From positions 588,296-643,395 of the forward strand of contig CAJNDS010002070.1 of NCBI GenBank assembly GCA_905221605.1: a stretch of 55,100 nt of DNA, in the 5' to 3' direction. Shown here in pieces: positions 18,939 through 29,263 of this stretch. A program made the translations under genes and the position numbers. Below the pieces are notes generated by a model. The model was not told the DNA's origin, did no database searches, and saw only the letters and a program-made list of their open reading frames with translations. Positions within the stretch are counted from its first letter, which is position 1. Each line of letters opens with the position of its first letter. This DNA comes from Symbiodinium natans (Eukaryota > Sar > Dinophyceae > Suessiales > Symbiodiniaceae).

Positions 18939-19004
18939 CCAGGTTTCGACATTCGGACTCAGCTTCTCGAGGAACCAAATGACCCAATTCAGGCAGGTCT
19001 GTAA
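18939..19004 (+). CDS. Candidate short exon
   Basis: Twenty-one codons from just after TAA at 18936 to TAA at 19002, reading FDIRTQLLEEPNDPIQ after an AG at 18941-18942. High GC3 but very short. Confidence 0.3.
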   Translation, partial: PGFDIRTQLLEEPNDPIQAGL

Positions 19005-19115
19005 TCCCCACCTTCGGAGCCCTCCTTCAACGCACCTGAAGATGCCCGCTCCAGCTTCCCTACGCCCTGCACTTGTGAGCAAACTTTCCTTGTTGTTTGC
19101 TTAGGGCCCACTCAA

Positions 19116-19670
19116 ATGTCTAAGCCCAACTCAAGAGACGAACATCCTCTTGGGGACGAGTGGCCGACAAGAAGATCACACGTCTCATTGAGTTTCCGGG
19201 CAACCGCGGGTGACATTCTCAGGCCATCGCAGTGGTCAAGTCTGGCCTGCACATTGCCATGCTCACACATTTCGGGATGCACTGAAATCACACGGCAGAA
19301 GATGGCAGAAGACAGCTCGCGTGGAGGCGAGGGATCGTGCTGTTCTCAACGCACCAAACCAGCCCTTCCTCCGACTTCCTCCTTTTTCTCGCACGCTCAG
19401 GCCAGGACCTTCCAGACCGTTGGTGGCCCTGCGGGCAAGGCCTTGCTGGCATTCGGACACACACTTTTTTTTTGTGCCTTGTTTCGGGTATTTAGAGATG
19501 AACAGACGATCGGGTTTGTCGGGCTTTTGCAGGGCTTTGTGTTTCACTTTTCGGTTCAGGGAAGGTTCTCGAGCCCCCAAACGCTTTTTGGCGCGCTTCA
19601 GCGAGCTGGGCTTTGCGGACGTTTGTTGCGGGGACGTTTGTCTCGGACTTGGAGGGCCTTGTTGAGTTGA
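19116..19670 (+). CDS. Candidate exon region, frame disputed
   Basis: The 184-codon frame looks coding over 19116-19375 (MSKPNSRDEHPLGDEW and onward). Another frame at 19160-19285 looks even more protein-like: VADKKITRLIEFPGNRG, a TGA at 19211, then HSQAIAVVKSGLHIAMLTHF. That pattern would fit a coding relic with one stop. The last 90 codons lie in T-rich intron-like DNA. Confidence 0.35.
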   Translation: MSKPNSRDEHPLGDEWPTRRSHVSLSFRATAGDILRPSQWSSLACTLPCSHISGCTEITRQKMAEDSSRGGEGSCCSQRTKPALPPTSSFFSHAQARTFQTVGGPAGKALLAFGHTLFFCALFRVFRDEQTIGFVGLLQGFVFHFSVQGRFSSPQTLFGALQRAGLCGRLLRGRLSRTWRALLS

Positions 19671-19878
19671 TCGGAGTCCGGGGGAACCTGTGCTTCTTGG
19701 GTCAGAAGTGCAGCGTCAGGGTTGAGACTTTGCTGAACTTTGTTAACCAATTCGCCTCGACATATTCAAGCAAACAAGCAAAAACTTTTGCATGGAGCTG
19801 AGACTTTCTTGTTTCGGCGCACAGTGCACTCCCCCACTGCTGATGACTAAGCTGGACCAGCATGCCAGGGTCCATTAG

Positions 19879-20028
19879 TGTTGCAGAGGGCACACGCATC
19901 AAGCCGGCAGAATTTGTGCTGGCAATATGCAGCATTCTGCGCTGCATGCCTTGAGACTTGACCAGACAAAGTGCCCTGTTCTTGAGGCAGCCGCGGAGCA
20001 AACAACAGGTGCACAAGAAGGGTGTTGA
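19879..20028 (+). CDS. Candidate exon
   Basis: Forty-nine codons from after TAG at 19876 to TGA at 20026, ending LRLDQTKCPVLEAAAEQTTG and an acidic tail. Codon composition is good. Confidence 0.4.
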   Translation, partial: CCRGHTHQAGRICAGNMQHSALHALRLDQTKCPVLEAAAEQTTGAQEGC

Positions 20029-20052
20029 GTCATTGCCAATTCGGATTGCGCT

Positions 20053-20364
20053 GTGGTGTTTGAAGGTCCCCGGACGGTTTTTTGCAAGGTTTCAAAGGTG
20101 TCGTGCCAGATTGTCCTGAGCTGTTTATGTTGTACGTTGCAGTATTTAGGCTTTCGGATTAGTGATGCGTACCAGGAAGACAGCTTGCACTTGAAAAATA
20201 GCAATACAACCTTGCAAGTCATGAAACAAAAACTTTGCCTGCTTACAGACAATATAGGCCCTAGATACTTACAAGGCAAATGTTTTCAGGTCGCAAACCC
20301 CTTCGGATGCTCACATTTTCGTCGGCTTAGAAGTTATGGTGAAAGTGCCATCACCGACCCTTAA
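20053..20364 (+). CDS. Candidate exon, 103 codons
   Basis: Open to TAA at 20362. Residues from about 20155 on (ISDAYQEDSLHLKNSNTTLQ and after) have a natural mix, but third positions are less GC-rich than in other islands, and the local DNA is AT-richer. A minus-strand frame at 19899-20279 is also open. Confidence 0.35.
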   Translation: MVFEGPRTVFCKVSKVSCQIVLSCLCCTLQYLGFRISDAYQEDSLHLKNSNTTLQVMKQKLCLLTDNIGPRYLQGKCFQVANPFGCSHFRRLRSYGESAITDP

Positions 20365-20782
20365 CCTGCGTTCAAACACACCTAGCCATTCAGGTCCTCA
20401 ATCCCCCAACGATTATATGCCCACCGCCTTGCTCAGATGACGCTGATCTGGAGGTCTGCCGAACAGGGTAAGGATTGGAGCTTTGGGTTTTGTCAAGAGG
20501 CTTGGGGGTTGGCCAGCGTTCTGTTTTGCTGGAGCTGTGTGCGCGCCTGTATCTTTGCTCTGTGCGCCTGGGACTGAAAAAAACTTCACTTCAGGGTTTG
20601 CGGGTCCAGAATTCGGCTCAGTGTGCAGATGCGGTACAGCTCGGGGTACGGCTGTGAGTTCTGTTCAAAAGCCCGAAGCCCATGAAAGCCCATCTAGCCC
20701 ATTCGGACCTAAACCTAACAGAGCCCAAAGGCCCAAGTATGCAGGGTGTTGGGGGGTTCAGCGTGGCGCTTTGCGGTAACGG

Positions 20783-20872
20783 TCTGCGAAGCTGCATGTT
20801 GCCAATTACCATTCTGAGCAGGTCCGCCAGCTGCTTCGTGGGTTTTGTGCGCAATGGTGCCTTGGCGTGTGA
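20783..20872 (+). CDS. Candidate exon
   Basis: Twenty-nine codons from after TAA at 20780 to TGA at 20870: AKLHVANYHSEQVRQLLRGF then CAQWC. High GC3; a helix followed by a C-x3-C pair. Confidence 0.4.
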   Translation, partial: SAKLHVANYHSEQVRQLLRGFCAQWCLGV

Positions 20873-21739
20873 AGCGTGTACAAATTTCCTTCAGGCTTTA
20901 GCCTCAAGGGAATCAAGGTGGCGTTGGTATGCATCAGCTAATCCCTCGCTACCGGGATTGGGATTACGGTTTACAGCTTTATGCGGTTCAGCCTAGTTTT
21001 TGCAGCTTTGCGGCTTTCGACACCCAGCTCCGACGATTGATTTGGTGGCCTGAGGCTTCTGCCCTGGGCCCGAACCGTTGAATCCGTTGAAGCTCCCAAA
21101 AACCGCGCCGTCCCACAAATCACAAAATCAGCACTTCACAAGTTTAGAAACAGCATCTTCTGCGGTGCCCAAATGACTGGTTGGTACCTGGAGCTGCCAA
21201 GGCTTCAGCCTGAGGCCCTGCAACCCCAAATGCCAACATGAGCGGCGGCGGGACTTCTCCAGCTTTTGGCAATGCATGCACAAGCTTCAAGCATCCGAGC
21301 CATCTGAACACACCTCAAATCTTCTCTCTAACTTGTAGGGTCACGACGAAGTTTGGTGGGAGGCCTCTTAAATCCCCCTTGAGTCTTCGTTCTCAGTGCC
21401 CCGTTAAGCCCTTCGACACAGGTTCACCCTAAGTTCCTGAGACTCAACTGCCCAGGTCCCAATCGCTGCCGAGCTGGGGCTTCCTGATGAATCTCGTCGG
21501 CCCGACTCCTCCTGTTTAAGCCACACATGAGCCCCCAATCTTGAGGCGCAGGCTGCGAAATTGGGCGTCTTAAATAGGGTGTCTAGGAGCATCAGAGGGT
21601 TGTGGGACAACAAGGTCGGTTTTCTGAGCCAGGTGTGCACTGTAGGACGCTGAAAGAGCGATAATGAACAGCACAGCCTCGGATTGATAGTTCCCCGAAA
21701 ACAGCTTCAATAGATGCAATTCGGCATCATTCTCTATCC

Positions 21740-21919
21740 AGGTTCACTGACCAAGCAGTGGCGGAAAGCACTTACGCATGCCCCACCATCACCCAACATG
21801 CCACCAAAAGCAACAGTAGCAGTGTCTCAAAACTTGAAACAGCCTGTGATATGGACTTCCGAAACTCCTCCTTGCCCCGTGCACGGTTTTGGGTGGAAGG
21901 CTGTGAAGTTTCAGGTTGA
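21740..21919 (+). CDS. Candidate exon, Ser/Thr-rich
   Basis: After an AG at 21740-21741 the frame reads FTDQAVAESTYACPTITQHA and then a serine-rich SNSSSVSKLETACDMDF, with good codon use to about 21890. It stays open to TGA at 21917. A competing + frame is also open. Confidence 0.45.
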   Translation, partial: RFTDQAVAESTYACPTITQHATKSNSSSVSKLETACDMDFRNSSLPRARFWVEGCEVSG

Positions 21920-22292
21920 GGGTCTCCTTAAGCCTTGCAGACACTGTCTTAAAATTTCGTAGAGTGTCCTTAGTTTCCGGATGAGGACCACAGACCCACC
22001 AACTTAAACATGCCGGCACCGGAGAACGACATCCTCATTCCCTCCATAAGCATGTCACAAACCGCTCAGCTCATAAACCGTCCATGACCCGATCTTGTTG
22101 ACCTGCCCTAAGCCTTAGGCCCTACACCCTCCAATGGGCTCTAGAGTCAAATCTAGAACGAATCACGTTACCAACCATCGGCCCCATATGTGAGGGAGTG
22201 AAAAGACCTCCTTAAATGGCGTGGCTGGAGGCAATCCCTGAACCCTAATCACATGCCCGAGCTTTCCCGGCTGGCAGCAGCCAGAGCCCCAA

Positions 22293-22646
22293 ATGGACGC
22301 AAGCGACAATAGCCAAAAGGGTGTGTGGCTCCGGCAAGACGCAACTCAGAAGGAAAAGAGGCAAATTGGTGCCCATGATACCGGACCCCAGCCTCCAGCC
22401 TCCAGCCTCTACCCTTCCCTGCCAGGGGAAGAGCCCAGCCCATTCTTGAAAAGACTCCCAGCCGGAGTCTACGGCACGCTGGGAGGGGGATGGGCGATAG
22501 ATGGTGATAGTCGAAACAGAGCAACATCAGTTGAGTGGATTGTCGGTTGGTGTCAGGAAGGAGTGTTGAGTCAAGCCCTCACGAAGACAATATCACCAGA
22601 GGTGCCGCTAGAGGCCGCACTCGTAGAAAAGCCAAACAAGCATTGA
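22293..22646 (+). CDS. Candidate exon, 117 codons
   Basis: ATG at 22293 to TGA at 22644. It starts MDASDNSQKGVWLRQDATQK, passes a proline/serine stretch and ends with VEWIVGWCQEGVLSQAL. Residue and codon composition are good along nearly its whole length, which is rare in this window. No family recognised. Confidence 0.5.
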   Translation: MDASDNSQKGVWLRQDATQKEKRQIGAHDTGPQPPASSLYPSLPGEEPSPFLKRLPAGVYGTLGGGWAIDGDSRNRATSVEWIVGWCQEGVLSQALTKTISPEVPLEAALVEKPNKH

Positions 22647-22719
22647 GACGTACTGAGACCCTGCCGCGACCCGTGAATCGCGACCCTTCTTCTAGCCTCA
22701 AAGCTTTTGCCAACGATAT

Positions 22720-22742
22720 GGGGGGGGGGGGGGGGGGGGGGG
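22720..22742. repeat. G23 homopolymer
   Basis: Twenty-three consecutive G, about 75 bp after the preceding frame's stop. Confidence 0.95.
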
Positions 22743-22817
22743 CGCATTTCAGCAGTTCTCTTTGGGGCTACAAACGTGTAGCAAAATGTAAACTGCAGGT
22801 TCTTTTGGCTTGAAGCT

Positions 22818-23063
22818 ATGCAGATGCCTGCTAATTCCCAGACCACTCCAAAAACTTCAGGCCTTGACCCTGCGTTCAGGCGCTACAGCGCTGCTGTTTC
22901 TCCGAGAGCTGACCATCCTCTCTTCGACTTCCCATCCCGAGGACTTACCTGCATTCTGGAGCTGAGGGGGTTTGTCAGGGAGGGTGGGGGGACAGGGGTA
23001 GAAGGCTCCAAATCCTGCGGTCCAAGTGGATGTGCTCTCATGACTGTGAGTGAGAGCAAGTGA
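22818..23063 (+). CDS. Candidate exon
   Basis: Eighty-one codons to TGA at 23061. Residues from 22863 (LDPAFRRYSAAVSPRADHPL, then FDFPSRGLTC) are the coding-like part; the G-rich tail is not. Confidence 0.35.
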   Translation: MQMPANSQTTPKTSGLDPAFRRYSAAVSPRADHPLFDFPSRGLTCILELRGFVREGGGTGVEGSKSCGPSGCALMTVSESK

Positions 23064-23069
23064 GGGGGA

Positions 23070-23161
23070 GTAAAGAAAGAAAGAAAGACTAAACGCAAGA
23101 GAAAGAAACAAACAAGGAAAGAAGAGAGAGAGAGAGAGTGTGTGTGTGAGGGAGAGAGTGG
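23070..23161. repeat. GAAA/GA/GT purine-rich tract
   Basis: GAAA repeats, then (GA)9, then (TG)5 and GAGGGAGAGA. Simple sequence. Confidence 0.9.
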
Positions 23162-23274
23162 GTGATAGCGTCTTTGCGCATACAGCCCTAGCTCATGAAC
23201 ACAGAGGGTTCCCTCACTGATAGCGCGGTTTTCATGATGGCTTTTCTCTTTTCCCCTCAAGCTTCTTCTGCATT

Positions 23275-23460
23275 TTGTGGGCATTATGTGTGCTCTTTTT
23301 GCGCATGTCCATGTCGTATCAGGTGTCCAGCTCAACAATCCCGTTGTTTTCGAACCCGTGGGATGAGGCGAAGACCCAAATGCCACATGGAGGAGTGGTC
23401 GTACAAAATGCCCCGTTAAGTCCTTCAAGGGCCTACTGCTTCAAAAAACCAAAGCCTTAG
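23275..23460 (+). CDS. Candidate exon
   Basis: From 23308 the frame reads SMSYQVSSSTIPLFSNPWDE then AKTQMPHGGVVVQNAPL, with strong GC3 to about 23420. A second frame from 23195 gives a cysteine-rich peptide (CGHYVCSFCACPC) and looks less likely. Confidence 0.45.
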   Translation: MWALCVLFLRMSMSYQVSSSTIPLFSNPWDEAKTQMPHGGVVVQNAPLSPSRAYCFKKPKP

Positions 23461-23834
23461 GGTTTTAGTGCTTCGGCTTGGGGTTGCCGGGATGTTGCTA
23501 GTTGCAGGCGTAGGCTATCAGGTTCGAACTCCCTGCGGCAGGACCTTGGGCGTTTGCCCACGCAGCAGCACTTATGCCCGGCAAAGGCCTCGTTTCCGTT
23601 CTGTGCCTCCCTTCATTCGTGCATTCTGTTGGGTTCCAGCCCTAGTGTCTGGCTCTGTGCTCGCTCGTGGCTTTGTTGTTCTCGTTACGGCATGGCAAGA
23701 GAAAGCACTTTGACATAGCCACGCTTCACACTTCAAGCAATCTGAAACAATCATAGTTAAGAACCCCAAAACACCCAAAAGTTTGATTCACTATACACAA
23801 CGCCAAGTGAGCTCCAGTTTGCAGATCTGCGTAG

Positions 23835-24053
23835 GCTGGTTTCTGGGCTGCGTTTCTTATTCCCGGGGCCCGTGGTCTCAGCGACGAGGCCGCTGCTTTT
23901 GCTTTGGTTGCATTGGCTGCTCTATGCCTTAGGCTGATTAGTGCGTTCTGCACATTGTTGAGACCGGATCTTCAAGAACATATGGGACCCTTGCTGAAAG
24001 CTAGTTGGCTGTGTTTGCAGGATGTGGCGTGTGTTTCTTTCACACCAAGGTAG
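23835..24053 (+). CDS. Candidate exon with hydrophobic helix
   Basis: Seventy-two codons between TAG at 23832 and TAG at 24051, no ATG near the start. It includes SDEAAAFALVALAALCLRLI, a possible membrane segment, followed by RPDLQEHMGPLLKASW. Good codon signature over about 23870-24020. Confidence 0.5.
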   Translation, partial: AGFWAAFLIPGARGLSDEAAAFALVALAALCLRLISAFCTLLRPDLQEHMGPLLKASWLCLQDVACVSFTPR

Positions 24054-24249
24054 ATGGGCCGTCGACGGCTAGGCATGTAGGTCGTGCCCTATGAACGCCC
24101 ACCACTGACCCAAACGCCCTGAACCCCTTTCAGGCACCAAGCCGCAAGACAGGACCTGGAAAAATCCCTGTAGCCCCCTGTGAGGGATCAGGGTGAAGCG
24201 CCAATGGCAAGCCAAGGCAACAGCAGTAGAGCAATAGTGCCTCCGAGCC

Positions 24250-24555
24250 TTGAAAACAGAAACCAAGAACGGCAGTTTCGCAATCCCTACATGTAGCGTT
24301 CTACCGGGATTCTACCGTCCCAGCCTTCAACAAAGGAGTTTTCTCAGACGACTCTGTGAGAATGCTCGAAGGCTTCGGATGACCCTTCGGTTGGCAGCAG
24401 CCCAGTCGCAGGCGGGTGCCGATCCTCCAGAAGTCTGCAAGGTAATCCACAGCGCTGCGGGGCGGCCCCTCAACGCCAGCTTAGGAGTCGTGTCCTTACA
24501 AGCGTCAGGCCTAAGGAGAATGTGTCTGCAACGCAGACGGTGTGTGAAGCCGTGA
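24250..24555 (+). CDS. Candidate exon
   Basis: Open to TGA at 24553. Residues from about 24330 (FLRRLCENARRLRMTLRLAA, then GADPPEVCKVIHSAAGRPLN) have high GC3 and natural composition. The frame ends in an arginine-rich tail. Confidence 0.5.
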   Translation: MKTETKNGSFAIPTCSVLPGFYRPSLQQRSFLRRLCENARRLRMTLRLAAAQSQAGADPPEVCKVIHSAAGRPLNASLGVVSLQASGLRRMCLQRRRCVKP

Positions 24556-24704
24556 AGCCTGACCGTGCAGGCTTGCGCGACTCTCTGCAGTCCCCCCTCT
24601 AGAGAGGAATGAATTCTAATGTGCTGCAGTCATATTGAGGACTGGAAGCCGATGACATGCCAAGCCCCAAGCCCCCAGCTCCAATATGTCCTTTTTGAAG
24701 CCTT

Positions 24705-24893
24705 TTGAAAACTTGCGCCAAAAAACACACACATCTTTTCTTTAATTTAAGAACCGAGGTCTTAGAGGGATGGTTTCTCTCTGAAAAAAGGCAGCTGCTT
24801 GGCATTGCTTGGCTCAAGACTCAACGGGATTGCTCGGCCTTCCAGCTCCAAGCGGGGCCAGGCTCTCAGTGGCTGCACGAGCTCTGCCAATAG
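24705..24893 (+). CDS. Candidate exon
   Basis: The last ~32 codons before TAG at 24891 read LGIAWLKTQRDCSAFQLQAG, then SQWLHELC, with GC-rich third positions. The first half is T/A-rich and probably intron. Confidence 0.4.
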   Translation: MKTCAKKHTHLFFNLRTEVLEGWFLSEKRQLLGIAWLKTQRDCSAFQLQAGPGSQWLHELCQ

Positions 24894-25101
24894 CCATTAG
24901 CCGCAGTAGCCCTCCGGCTTGAGGTTCTTTGTGCGGGTTTGGAGGGCTTCGGAGCTCTGCAGAATACCCATGTCAGTGTAGGTAACCTACGCCCCCGTGC
25001 GCCCTCTTTGGATGTGAGGATGTTGCGCCGAGAGGGGTTTAGAAAGCTTAGGGTTTAGAGAAGGTTTCAGATGGCAGCGGCTCAACCAACGAGGTTGGCC
25101 G

Positions 25102-25407
25102 ATGAAAAAGATCAAGAAGTCGCCGGTGCTCAAGAAGAAGAAAGTCGCCAAAACAGCGGCTGCCAGGGTGCTCAGTGTGCTCAGAGGACTTGTAGCAGAA
25201 CTTCTTAAGCTCCAAAACCTGCACGAGGCTGCCCCAGAAGGCTTGCTACAAGCTGTTCTCGCGGTTGGGGCTGGGGATTTAAGTGTAGGATTGCCGGCCC
25301 CATGCTTTTTGCGTCTGTCTGAGGCCGAGACGCCCAAGGAGGAGCAAAAGGCAGCCGACGCGTCGCCGAAAGGAGCGCGTACCCTGACCCCTGAACGCAA
25401 GCCCTAA
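25102..25407 (+). CDS. Candidate lysine-rich protein or exon, 101 aa
   Basis: ATG at 25102 to TAA at 25405. A basic start (MKKIKKSPVLKKKKVAKTAA) is followed by a leucine-rich helix and a KEEQKAADASPKG tail. Lysines mostly use AAG, matching the GC3 bias. The middle (25265-25320) may be an unspliced intron. A basic nuclear protein is possible; it does not match dinoflagellate histone-like proteins as I know them. Another + frame starting at the ATG at 25071 competes. Confidence 0.4.
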   Translation: MKKIKKSPVLKKKKVAKTAAARVLSVLRGLVAELLKLQNLHEAAPEGLLQAVLAVGAGDLSVGLPAPCFLRLSEAETPKEEQKAADASPKGARTLTPERKP

Positions 25408-25434
25408 ACCCTTACCCCGCAGCATCTCGGGGCT

Positions 25435-25448
25435 GGGGGGGGGGGGGG
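25435..25448. repeat. G14 homopolymer
   Basis: Fourteen consecutive G, 30 bp after the stop of the lysine-rich frame. Confidence 0.95.
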
Positions 25449-26010
25449 CCAGGAGCTTCCTGGAGTTTCACTGGGGCTTGGGATGGCTTGGGGGCTCTTT
25501 GGGGGGGCGTTGGTTCTCTTGGAAGGCTGCACTCGGAAGCTTTGACTTTTGTCTTCCCGAAGAGTAAAGTCAACTCTGCTCCCTGCAGGCTCTCCACCAA
25601 CGCCGTGGCCTCACGTGGGCGTTTGGGGGCTGTTGCACGTCCGTAGCAGCGCTGTCACAACTGCATTCTGCAGCCTTCGTTCTTTTAGCATCCTTGGGAG
25701 ACATGTTTCACATGAGCCGGGAATCCTATGTCTTGAACCATAACGAATCCAGAATCCTGAAACCCCAAATGGCACGGCAGAAGCCTCCAAACGCATCTCC
25801 ACCAAACCCAAAGACCCATGCGGCATCAACACACTGGTTTTCTCAAGTTAATACCTTGGGCCGAGTCGAACACCTTCCTAAGGTAGCACTGGCGGTTCGA
25901 GGGGCCTGCAAGATTCAGGGCTTCCGTTTTTTCGTAACAGTGCGGAACTCTGGGTGGTTTGGCTTCTCAGCACAGGCTTTTCATCGAAATTTGGCCTTCG
26001 ATCTCCCAGT

Positions 26011-26106
26011 GTTCCGAGGAAGGTCCAGCCCAAAGCAAAGGCAAAGACACCAAAAGCTCAGAAGGACGGGGTCAGAGAGTCAGGGTTCAGGCCTTGCCCT
26101 GGATAG
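26011..26106 (+). CDS. Candidate exon, Lys/Ala/Pro-rich
   Basis: Thirty-one codons to TAG at 26104, starting VPRKVQPKAKAKTPKAQKDG. This tail-like basic sequence resembles histone H1-type tails in composition only. Two other + frames are open here. Confidence 0.35.
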   Translation, partial: VPRKVQPKAKAKTPKAQKDGVRESGFRPCPG

Positions 26107-26418
26107 TCCCTTTGCGCATGACGCCGGTCACACGTTGTAGCTTCCGGCGCAAATCGATCACACTTGCCAACCCTAAGTATGCCCACCCAGGAACCTCTAA
26201 GTAGGAGAAGCCTGAAGGCTTGAACTGGGCTCAAAACACCATCCTAAGGTCTCAACTGTCAGGCCCTTAACATACAAGTCAAACTCCTACGCTACCGCTG
26301 GTGACGAATCGAACCTTGGACTCCGTTTCCTTCAAGACTCTTTCTTTGCTTCTTCGTTTGTTACCACGTTACGGCATCAAAGCAACCCGAAAAGTACGCT
26401 TAACCCGAGACTCAAGCC

Positions 26419-26535
26419 CCAGAGCTACCTTCGAAGGAGCCCGTGGAGAAGCAGGAAAAGAAGGTCGGAGAAAGGGTCCACATAGGGTTCACAGGGTTCA
26501 GAGACGAGCGAAGTGTTAATTTGCTTCTCTTGTGA
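26419..26535 (+). CDS. Candidate exon, charged
   Basis: Thirty-eight codons to TGA at 26533: PELPSKEPVEKQEKKVGERV then HIGFTGFRDERS. Near-uniform G/C third positions for the first 20 codons. Confidence 0.5.
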   Translation, partial: PELPSKEPVEKQEKKVGERVHIGFTGFRDERSVNLLLL

Positions 26536-26539
26536 CATC

Positions 26540-27390
26540 ATTCTGTGCCTCGGTTCATGGAGAGCCTTCAGCATTTGTTGGCTGTCGTTTGGTTGTGAGG
26601 CACATGAATCATGAATTTGGGGTGGCTTTGGGGCCGGGCTGCTTACACTCTCTAAACGGTATACTTGGTATTTCCAACGCAGGGCATCCTACATCCTAGA
26701 AGCCCTAGCTAGACTCCCTGTGTGGTCTCCGTGACAAGGATGAGAAGAAAGAGCTGCTGGCTTTGCAGGCAGTGAAGGAGCCAATGGGGCTATAACGGGA
26801 CCACGGCAAGATGTAGTGAAAAATACCGAGGAGACGCTAGGAACACTTGGAAGGGTTTACACATATGCTCTGATTTTTGTCCTGGACGTTTCCCATTGTT
26901 TACAATAGTTGCCATTTTCTATTATTTCCCGATTCTTACCACGACCCGTATCGCTATAACAACCCTAAACCCTAAACCCGAAAAGGAAGTGCAGATGTTG
27001 TTTTCATCCCATTGGTACTTTGGGGTGCAGCTGTTGAATCTCAGCGTTGTGCCTGCAGTCGCAACTTCCAAGCTTCGAGGCTTTCGGCGCGTAAACCTTA
27101 ACACATATATCGTATACCTGATTTGTGGATCCAAACTCCAGCAACCTAAATCCCCATTCCTAGATCGTAAGCTTTCGATCCCTCACACAAACCTTGGAAA
27201 CAGTGAGCAGGGACACTGAGCGCCTGAAGCCTCGACGTCTCGTAAGCTGCAGGAGATTCTGAAGGCCATCGCGGATCCCGATGCACAGAAGCATCCCGGA
27301 ACGTGCAAGAAAGTTTTCTGTTATTCGGTCCTCTGAAGCTTCTTGCGGTTGTTATGACGCGATGCCGTTTGTAGACGTTACAGCACGCAC
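26540..27390. other. Intergenic or intron, with telomere heptamers
   Basis: No convincing coding signal. Contains two perfect CCCTAAA-type heptamers plus a CCCGAAA variant at 26961-26982, and an AT-richer patch around 26860-26950. Confidence 0.45.
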
Positions 27391-27393
27391 GCT

Positions 27394-27492
27394 CACACCC
27401 GCACACCCCCCACACCACCCACACACCCACACACCCGCACACCCACACACCCACACACCCTCACCAACACACACCCGCACACCCACACCCAG
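27394..27492. repeat. CACACCC microsatellite
   Basis: About 100 bp of CACACCC, CACACC and CCGCACAC words. Confidence 0.95.
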
Positions 27493-28383
27493 GGAGGGAA
27501 TCAGAGGCACGAGAGGGGAGAGAACAGAAGGATAGATCGATTGTCTATTTCACACTGCCTGCCCTTGGGGCCAATGATGCGGCCAATGGGCCTGACACGG
27601 ACCAAAGACCGTATGATCAGGAACCGGTTAAGTGCACCCGTCCCTACTGCGAAGATAAACGAGAACCACACCGCTCCACAACAAAGTCTTCAGAAAGACC
27701 ATGCACGTGACTGCAAACCAGCTGTTCCCATCCAAGCGGCGGCACATCCTCCACCACAGAGGTGCTTGTTCCAGGGAAGTGCAAAGCTCGCCAGCTGCGA
27801 TCGAGTTGATCCTGCACATCCATGCCGAAGAAGACGGCACTCACAGAGACCTCAGAGCGCAGAGCACCTTAAGCACGTGATATGAGAGCCCCGCAGACTT
27901 CGCACGTTTAGTACAGACTGAGCGCGATTCTGTCCCGCGACTCGCGACACCAGTCCCAGAATCAAGTCGAGTCCAAGTGTGAAACGCCAAGAAGAGAGCG
28001 GGGCGTTGTAAGAGCCATGCCTGATCGGCATCGAAGCAGCGTGTCCACGTTTTAAGGTTGCATGCGCGTCGCCACACTCAAGGCATCCCCCCAGATGATG
28101 GCCCGGCGAAGAGATCATACCCTACGTTTCTGCCCCGGGTGCCGTCTGCCAGATACCGTACACCAGTCCAGATTACCAGCACGGACCAGCCCCATCTCGA
28201 AAGCACAAAAAACGCGCAACGGCAGACCTAGTGCAAGGTCCATGTGGAAATGATGTTGAAAGCCCAAAACATCCCCAAGGCGGAGAGAATAACTGAGGTG
28301 TCAACTCGTGCGCGCCATCCCACCAGAAGACGTCTGAATGATCCCAAAAACGGGCCTGAAAGAGCCAGCCATCGTAATGGGCC

Positions 28384-28857
28384 ATGAAGTGCACGCGAGA
28401 TGAAAGTTGGGCATACGGCCAGACATCTGTCGCAGATCGCAAGCACATCGCCTTAGTAAGAGCCCAGGTCGGCCTCACGGAAGAAGTTGTGAGCAGTACA
28501 TGCAGGACTTGCCTGCGCCTGGGTGCAGCGCGGGGCATCTGCAACGGGGCATCAATTTGCATGGCAAGCCAACTTGGGGCATGTTGCCTGCGAAGAGCCA
28601 CCAGATCAGCGCAAGGCGGCGCAAAGTCCAAGTCTCAAAAACACGAGGCACTACGATTGGCGGAACCAAAAGATGAGAAGCCACCGAGCTCACGGGCATG
28701 CTCGACCAGGCATCCGCTGCAAGGAGCTGGAAAGATTGGCTCGTCTGGCCTAGCCTGCGAAGCAATGTGTGACATTCAGACGTCGCGCCAGTGCTCCGGG
28801 CGCAGTGGCAGTTTGAGCGAGATTCTCCACGAATTGTTATCCTGCACGGAGGGGTGA
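28384..28857 (+). CDS. Long open frame, coding status unclear
   Basis: One hundred and fifty-seven codons with a plausible, cysteine-rich residue mix, ending at TGA 28855. Long frames are open on the minus strand too (28173-28631 and 28475-28966). The region 27.5-29.1 kb is GC-rich, lacks heptamer decay and differs in texture from its surroundings, which might mean a degenerate retroelement or an old gene. No reverse-transcriptase, endonuclease or zinc-finger motif was found. Confidence 0.3.
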   Translation: MKCTRDESWAYGQTSVADRKHIALVRAQVGLTEEVVSSTCRTCLRLGAARGICNGASICMASQLGACCLRRATRSAQGGAKSKSQKHEALRLAEPKDEKPPSSRACSTRHPLQGAGKIGSSGLACEAMCDIQTSRQCSGRSGSLSEILHELLSCTEG

Positions 28858-29263
28858 ATAAAAAGGTGCAAGCGTGGAAGGCCCAGTCAGCCAGGATCAA
28901 TGCCACAAGCCTCAAGGGCACCCTCGAGAACCGACCAAATTTGGGTGCGGCGAAGCTGTGAAGCATTCAAAGCTGGACAACGGTGGCAGGCCGACTTGCA
29001 CTCCCACAGCCGAGGTTCCTTAAGCGCCTTACGACATCTCTCACCATCCGCAGCAAGGCTTTGCTGGCAGACGGCTCATTCTCGATCTGTACCGCTGCTG
29101 GCCGGAGAGCCCTAAAGTAGACTAAGGCCTAAGAAAGCCCAACAACCCCTCCCCTCGAGAACCCGAACCTCTGAAAAGATTCAGCTCTGGACGGTTCATA
29201 AAGGGTTCCCAGCTGCAGTTCAGGGTCTGAGCCTGGCATTGAGAAACGTTGCAGTGAAACTGC

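Noticed and set aside
23515-23545. tRNA-like B box (GGTTCGAACTCC)
   Set aside because: No T-stem pairing, no A box upstream and no acceptor stem could be drawn.
24798-24813. Partial match to the dinoflagellate spliced leader (TTGGCTCAAG)
   Set aside because: Only the last ten bases match, and the preceding bases do not fit the leader. Likewise CATTTTGCTCAAG at about 6229-6241 lacks a base. Both are expected by chance.
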